From Deltaproteobacteria bacterium (lineage in GTDB: Bacteria > Desulfobacterota > Desulfobacteria > Desulfobacterales > B30-G6), in assembly GCA_003647375.1 (NCBI GenBank), contig QMMS01000201.1, positions 1 to 8,379 on the forward strand: a stretch of DNA of 8,379 nucleotides, written 5' to 3'. The notes below the pieces were generated by a model. The model did not search any database. It was not told the origin of the DNA and saw nothing but the letters and a program-made list of their open reading frames with translations. Made by a program: the position numbers and the translations under genes. Of this stretch, positions 5,579-8,379 are shown piece after piece (position 1 is the first letter of the stretch; each line of letters opens with the position of its first letter).

Positions 5579-7264
5579 ATGGTCAACAAACGATCGGTCT
5601 TGACGCCCACGCTGATCGCCATCGTCGGCTTTCTGACCGTGTGCCCCGTCGTCATGCTGGTCTTCGGGAGTTTTTCCACGGGTCTGGGAGCCTTTGGGAA
5701 ATTCACCCTGGACAAGTATATCCTGGGATACACCGATCCCGAATTAGCCGGGATCATCATCAACACGATCATTTTCGTACTCGGGTCCTCCATGGTAGCC
5801 ACGGGACTGGCACTCCTTCTGGCCTACCTGAATACGCGTACGGACATCCCTTTCAAATTTATGTTCAGGATCATTTCCATCATTCCCATGATGATCCCGC
5901 ACATCCTGTTCTCTGTCAGCTGGGTGCTCCTGTTGAATCCGTCCAACGGACTGATCAACCTGTTCCTCCGACAGATCCCCGGGCTTGAGGATCTGGCTAT
6001 CAATATTTATTCTCTTCCGGGAATGATTCTCGTGGAGGGGCTCCTGGACCTGCCCATCGCTTACCTCATCCTTGCCCCGGCCATGGCTTCCTTTGATATC
6101 GCACTGGAGGAGTCTTCCAAGGTTTGTGGGGGCACCACGTTGCGTACCCTGTTCCGTGTGACCCTGCCCGTGCTGAGGCCTGCGATCCTGGCTGCATTTA
6201 TCCTGTCCCTGGTTCGCAGCCTTGCCTCCTTTGCCGTACCCTCGGTTATCGGCATGCCTGGACGAATCCATGTACTGGCCACGCACATCTACCAGTCCAT
6301 CGCCACCGGATTTGCAGCGGATTTCGGCAAGGCGGCAGCCATCGGTATGAGTGTACTTGCGACCTCCATCACACTGATCTACATCTACCGTTACCTGACC
6401 TCGGAGGGGGAAAAATACGTCACTATTTCCAGTCGTGGATACCGGCCCAGCGTCATCGAACTCAAGGGAGCCAGGTATCCCCTGTTCGGCGTTGTGGGCA
6501 TCCTGTCCATGGTTCTCATCGTCCTGCCGGTTCTGGTGCTGTTTTACACGTCGCTGGTGCCCTATTCCATGATCCCCAGCGCCAAGGCCTTCTCCATGAT
6601 GAGCTGGAAGCACTGGATCGAGGTTCTCAATGACCCGATTTCACTATTGTCCCTGAAAAACAGTGTGTTCCTGGGTGTGGTGGGCGCGACCCTCGGGGTA
6701 ACGCTGTCCATCTTCGTGGCCTATGTCATCGTCAAGGTCCGCTCCCATGCTTCCGGCCTTCTTGAGTCGCTCTCCTTTCTATCCTTTTCCTTTCCGGGGA
6801 TTGTCATCGGTGTAGGATTCATGTGGTTCTTTGTGCGAACCCCCTTGTACGCAACCATATGGGCCCTGCTCATCGGCTATATCGCTACCTACCTGCCCTA
6901 TGGCGTCCGGCCCCTGGCCAGTGCATTCATCCAGGTCCACAGCCATCTGGAAGAATCTTCACAGGTCTGTGGCGCGAGCTCATTCACGACCATGCGCCGC
7001 ATCGTCATCCCTTTGCTCATTCCAGGCATCGTCTCCGGATGGATACTCATGGCCACCATGTTTGTCCGAGAACTAACCCTCTCTGTGGTTCTCTCGCGAC
7101 CGGGCACCGAAGTGCTTGCGGTCCAGATTTTCCGCTTTGCCGAGGATGGCTTGTGGGGTCAGCTGTCTGCCCTGGGTATCATGATGATATTTATCTCCAC
7201 TGCCCTGGTGATCTTAGCAACCATAGTGGGTGTGAAATTCAAGCCTGTAGAAGAGGGTGGATAG
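5579..7264 (+). CDS. ABC importer permease, two fused transmembrane domains (FbpB/AfuB/ThiP type)
   Basis: A 561-residue inner-membrane protein with two BPD_transp_1 domains in one chain, as in FbpB, AfuB and ThiP, so a single copy can form the whole channel. Each half ends in an EAA coupling loop that contacts the ATPase: EESSKVCGGTTLRTLFRVTLP (177-197) and EESSQVCGASSFTTMRRIVIP (458-478). The two loops are clearly related, showing the internal duplication. About twelve hydrophobic segments are visible, the first at residues 10-32 and the last at 528-551; a polar stretch around 272-300 links the halves. The ATG at 5579 follows AAGGA by about eight bases, 15 bases after the ATPase stop. It is the last gene of the operon; its stop lies three bases from the end of a convergent small gene, and I see no terminator. 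Confidence 0.93.
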   Translation: MVNKRSVLTPTLIAIVGFLTVCPVVMLVFGSFSTGLGAFGKFTLDKYILGYTDPELAGIIINTIIFVLGSSMVATGLALLLAYLNTRTDIPFKFMFRIISIIPMMIPHILFSVSWVLLLNPSNGLINLFLRQIPGLEDLAINIYSLPGMILVEGLLDLPIAYLILAPAMASFDIALEESSKVCGGTTLRTLFRVTLPVLRPAILAAFILSLVRSLASFAVPSVIGMPGRIHVLATHIYQSIATGFAADFGKAAAIGMSVLATSITLIYIYRYLTSEGEKYVTISSRGYRPSVIELKGARYPLFGVVGILSMVLIVLPVLVLFYTSLVPYSMIPSAKAFSMMSWKHWIEVLNDPISLLSLKNSVFLGVVGATLGVTLSIFVAYVIVKVRSHASGLLESLSFLSFSFPGIVIGVGFMWFFVRTPLYATIWALLIGYIATYLPYGVRPLASAFIQVHSHLEESSQVCGASSFTTMRRIVIPLLIPGIVSGWILMATMFVRELTLSVVLSRPGTEVLAVQIFRFAEDGLWGQLSALGIMMIFISTALVILATIVGVKFKPVEEGG

Positions 7265-7267
7265 GGA

Positions 7268-7444
7268 TCAATGAAGGTCACTGACTTTTCCCTGATAATA
7301 AGTCTGCACTTCCTTTAGCTTTTCGTGGAACTCAGCTTCGGTGATATATCTCTTTTCAATTAGAATTCGATACAAAGTGTCAAATTGAATCGTGTTTGAT
7401 ACGACAAGATCCTCAATCGACTTATGGTCTGTTTCGTGTGTCAT
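7268..7444 (-). CDS. 58-residue small protein, unrecognised
   Basis: A short ORF encoding 58 residues that begin MTHETDHKSIEDLVVSNTIQ and include the charged segment RYITEAEFHEKLKEVQTYY. The ATG at 7444 follows AAAGGAG by seven bases, a strong site, and the frame runs cleanly to TGA at 7270-7268. The protein is hydrophilic and looks mostly helical: helix about 8-32, a turn at YIT, then helix 36-52. Signal peptide, membrane segment and cysteines are all absent. I do not recognise a named family. It lies 32 bases downstream of the spermidine-synthase-like gene on the same strand, so the two are probably co-transcribed, and it ends three bases from the convergent importer permease stop. The start signal and codon pattern support a real gene; function is unknown, with a small adaptor or regulator as one possibility. 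Confidence 0.72.
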   Translation of the reverse strand: MTHETDHKSIEDLVVSNTIQFDTLYRILIEKRYITEAEFHEKLKEVQTYYQGKVSDLH

Positions 7445-7451
7445 GATGGGT

Positions 7452-7458
7452 CTCCTTT
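7452..7458 (-). promoter_or_regulatory. ribosome binding site of the 58-residue ORF
   Basis: AAAGGAG on the minus strand, seven bases before the ATG at 7444. It is the main evidence that this short frame is translated. Confidence 0.75.
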
Positions 7459-7476
7459 GGACTTTCTTTTAAGAAC

Positions 7477-8193
7477 TCAGCTGCAGCATGCCACATAGAC
7501 GCCGCTGGTGGATGTAGACTGCTGTAAGGGATTGTCGAATTGAATGGAATGGCCCTGAACATCTGTAAAAACGCTGGAAAGAGCATCAAGAAATGCGTCC
7601 TCGGGCGGATCGTTGGACCAGAGAGCGAATACCCCATGGGGCTTTAAAAATGATTTGAGCCGTTGCAAGCCCGCTGTCGAGTAAAAATCAGCATGGCTGG
7701 GATGGAGCCAACATTCCGGTGTGTGGTCGATATCCAGAAGGACGGCGTCGAATTGGAATCCCGGAACCATCGGGTCAAAGCCGGTTTCGCGAGCCATGGC
7801 AAAAAAATCAGCGTGACAGAAAACGCAACGATTGTCTGCATTGAGCTGTATTTCCTGGGGTACCAAACCTCGTTTGTGCCAATCGATTACCGGTTCGAGA
7901 GCTTCCACCACAATCAGGCGTTCGATCTGTTTGAACGCCAATGCGGCTGCCGCTGTATAACCCAACCCAAGCCCCCCCACCACGACGTCCCATCCGTCAC
8001 CGCTCAACTCACCCAGGCCGATATCCGTCAAGGCTACTTCGGCCTCGTGAAAAAAGCTGGACATGAGGTATTCGTGACCCAGTTTGATCTCGTACACCTC
8101 GATATCGTTGAGAGACCGGATGCGCCGACGCCGGAGTGACAACTCCCCCATACGCGTGTCCCGGAAATCCAGCTCTTCAAAACTCGGTTTCAT
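7477..8193 (-). CDS. spermidine-synthase-like protein (Rossmann methyltransferase fold)
   Basis: A 238-residue soluble protein of the spermidine synthase/SAM-dependent methyltransferase superfamily. An N-terminal beta-rich part (MGELSLRRRR at 15-24, VYEIKLGHEYLMSS at 33-46) precedes the nucleotide-binding core: the glycine loop VVGGLGLGYTAAAAL (71-85), the acidic strand end LIVVEALEPVIDWH (93-106, E98), an ADFF segment (128-131) and DAVLLDIDHTPE (149-160), then GLQRLKSFLKPHGVFALWSND (175-195). In true spermidine synthases the third of these motifs carries the catalytic Asp in a DSTDP-like context; here it reads DIDHTPE, so aminopropyl transfer is not assured, and no SpeD gene is nearby. Many genomes carry such unassigned homologues. 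The ATG at 8193 has only a weak ribosome binding site, but the protein starts where I recall family members starting. It likely forms an operon with the downstream 58-residue ORF; a perfect palindrome lies just upstream. Confidence 0.8.
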   Translation of the reverse strand: MKPSFEELDFRDTRMGELSLRRRRIRSLNDIEVYEIKLGHEYLMSSFFHEAEVALTDIGLGELSGDGWDVVVGGLGLGYTAAAALAFKQIERLIVVEALEPVIDWHKRGLVPQEIQLNADNRCVFCHADFFAMARETGFDPMVPGFQFDAVLLDIDHTPECWLHPSHADFYSTAGLQRLKSFLKPHGVFALWSNDPPEDAFLDALSSVFTDVQGHSIQFDNPLQQSTSTSGVYVACCS

Positions 8194-8207
8194 TTGTTGA
8201 TACCCGG

Positions 8208-8230
8208 ATAAAATCGTGTAACGATTTTAT
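8208..8230. promoter_or_regulatory. perfect 10+3+10 palindrome, candidate operator
   Basis: ATAAAATCGT (8208-8217), spacer GTA, ACGATTTTAT (8221-8230): the arms are exact reverse complements. It sits 15-37 bases before the start at 8193, in the promoter or leader of the spermidine-synthase-like gene. The half-site recurs, with the same spacer length, at 3151-3173. It could be an operator, or a hairpin in the transcript (stem AT-rich), or part of the repeat to its right. Confidence 0.5.
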
Positions 8231-8233
8231 GTT

Positions 8234-8379
8234 CTCCGGCCCTTCCTTCAGATGCGGTAGGGCCTGTCTGTTCGACATTGATGTTAACTTTACCCCAACG
8301 TTGCAAAAGCCGGAGGGCTTCAGAGCCAAGGCGTCAAGGGTGAAGTTGTAGTCGTTTACCGCGAACCCTTGACAACACC
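8234..8379. repeat. probable edge of a dispersed repeat, cut by the window end
   Basis: Two inverted pairs occur here: CTCCGGC (8234-8240) with GCCGGAG (8309-8315), and GTCAAGGGT (8333-8341) with ACCCTTGAC (8365-8373), the latter a perfect nine-base stem with a 23-base loop. No convincing gene is present. The sequence resembles repeat DNA I recall from Desulfobacterota genomes, but I cannot confirm this. It continues beyond the window. Confidence 0.35.

Noticed and set aside
8136..8351. 71-codon plus-strand ORF at the right end
   Set aside because: It begins antisense inside the spermidine-synthase-like gene and crosses the palindrome and hairpin-rich repeat; no ribosome binding site.

Overview
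The window looks like a chromosomal stretch from a mesophilic Desulfobacterota-type (sulfate-reducer-like) bacterium. The basis is the gene mix: a C_GCAxxG_C_C redox protein, an AI-2E family exporter, a NYN/OST-HTH protein and a spermidine-synthase-like protein. Intergenic DNA rich in short inverted-repeat families of a kind I associate with that phylum points the same way. This assignment is inference; there is no rRNA or other marker gene here. I see no tRNA, rRNA, CRISPR array, transposase or phage gene.

Layout. 1-274 holds the 3' end of a C_GCAxxG_C_C family gene (+). 455-1504 encodes an AI-2E family membrane protein (+). 1549-1758 encodes a YwbE-family small protein (-). 1759-2123 is non-coding and carries a composite inverted-repeat element (1860-2039) with a second, widespread-type palindrome nested in one arm, followed by a hairpin near 2076-2099. 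2124-2951 encodes a NYN-domain ribonuclease-like protein with a C-terminal OST-HTH domain (-). 2952-3479 is a 528-base divergent intergenic region. It contains a 9-bp tandem repeat, an imperfect 23-base palindrome, a promoter-like segment overlapping a second palindrome, and a leader that can fold into several hairpins, some mutually exclusive.

3480-7264 is a tight three-gene ABC importer operon (+): a periplasmic binding protein, an ATPase whose start overlaps the preceding stop by one base (TAATG), and, 15 bases later, a fused double-domain permease. Together these make a complete importer of the ferric-iron/polyamine/sulfate-like superfamily. The binding protein lacks the adjacent tyrosine pair of classical FbpA iron binders, so the substrate is open.

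Convergent with it are two minus-strand genes: a 238-residue spermidine-synthase-like (Rossmann methyltransferase fold) protein at 7477-8193, and, 32 bases downstream of its stop, a 58-codon ORF (7268-7444) with a good ribosome binding site. Upstream of the 238-residue gene lies a perfect 10+3+10 palindrome (8208-8230). The palindrome in the 2952-3479 region shares one half-site with it exactly and the spacer length. The last ~150 bases have two further inverted-repeat pairs and look like the edge of a dispersed repeat.

The window is mostly ordinary housekeeping and transport. The points most worth a second look are the shared palindrome, the structured leader ahead of the importer, the nested repeat, and the unrecognised 58-residue protein. 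I do not see a clear new defence or biosynthetic system.
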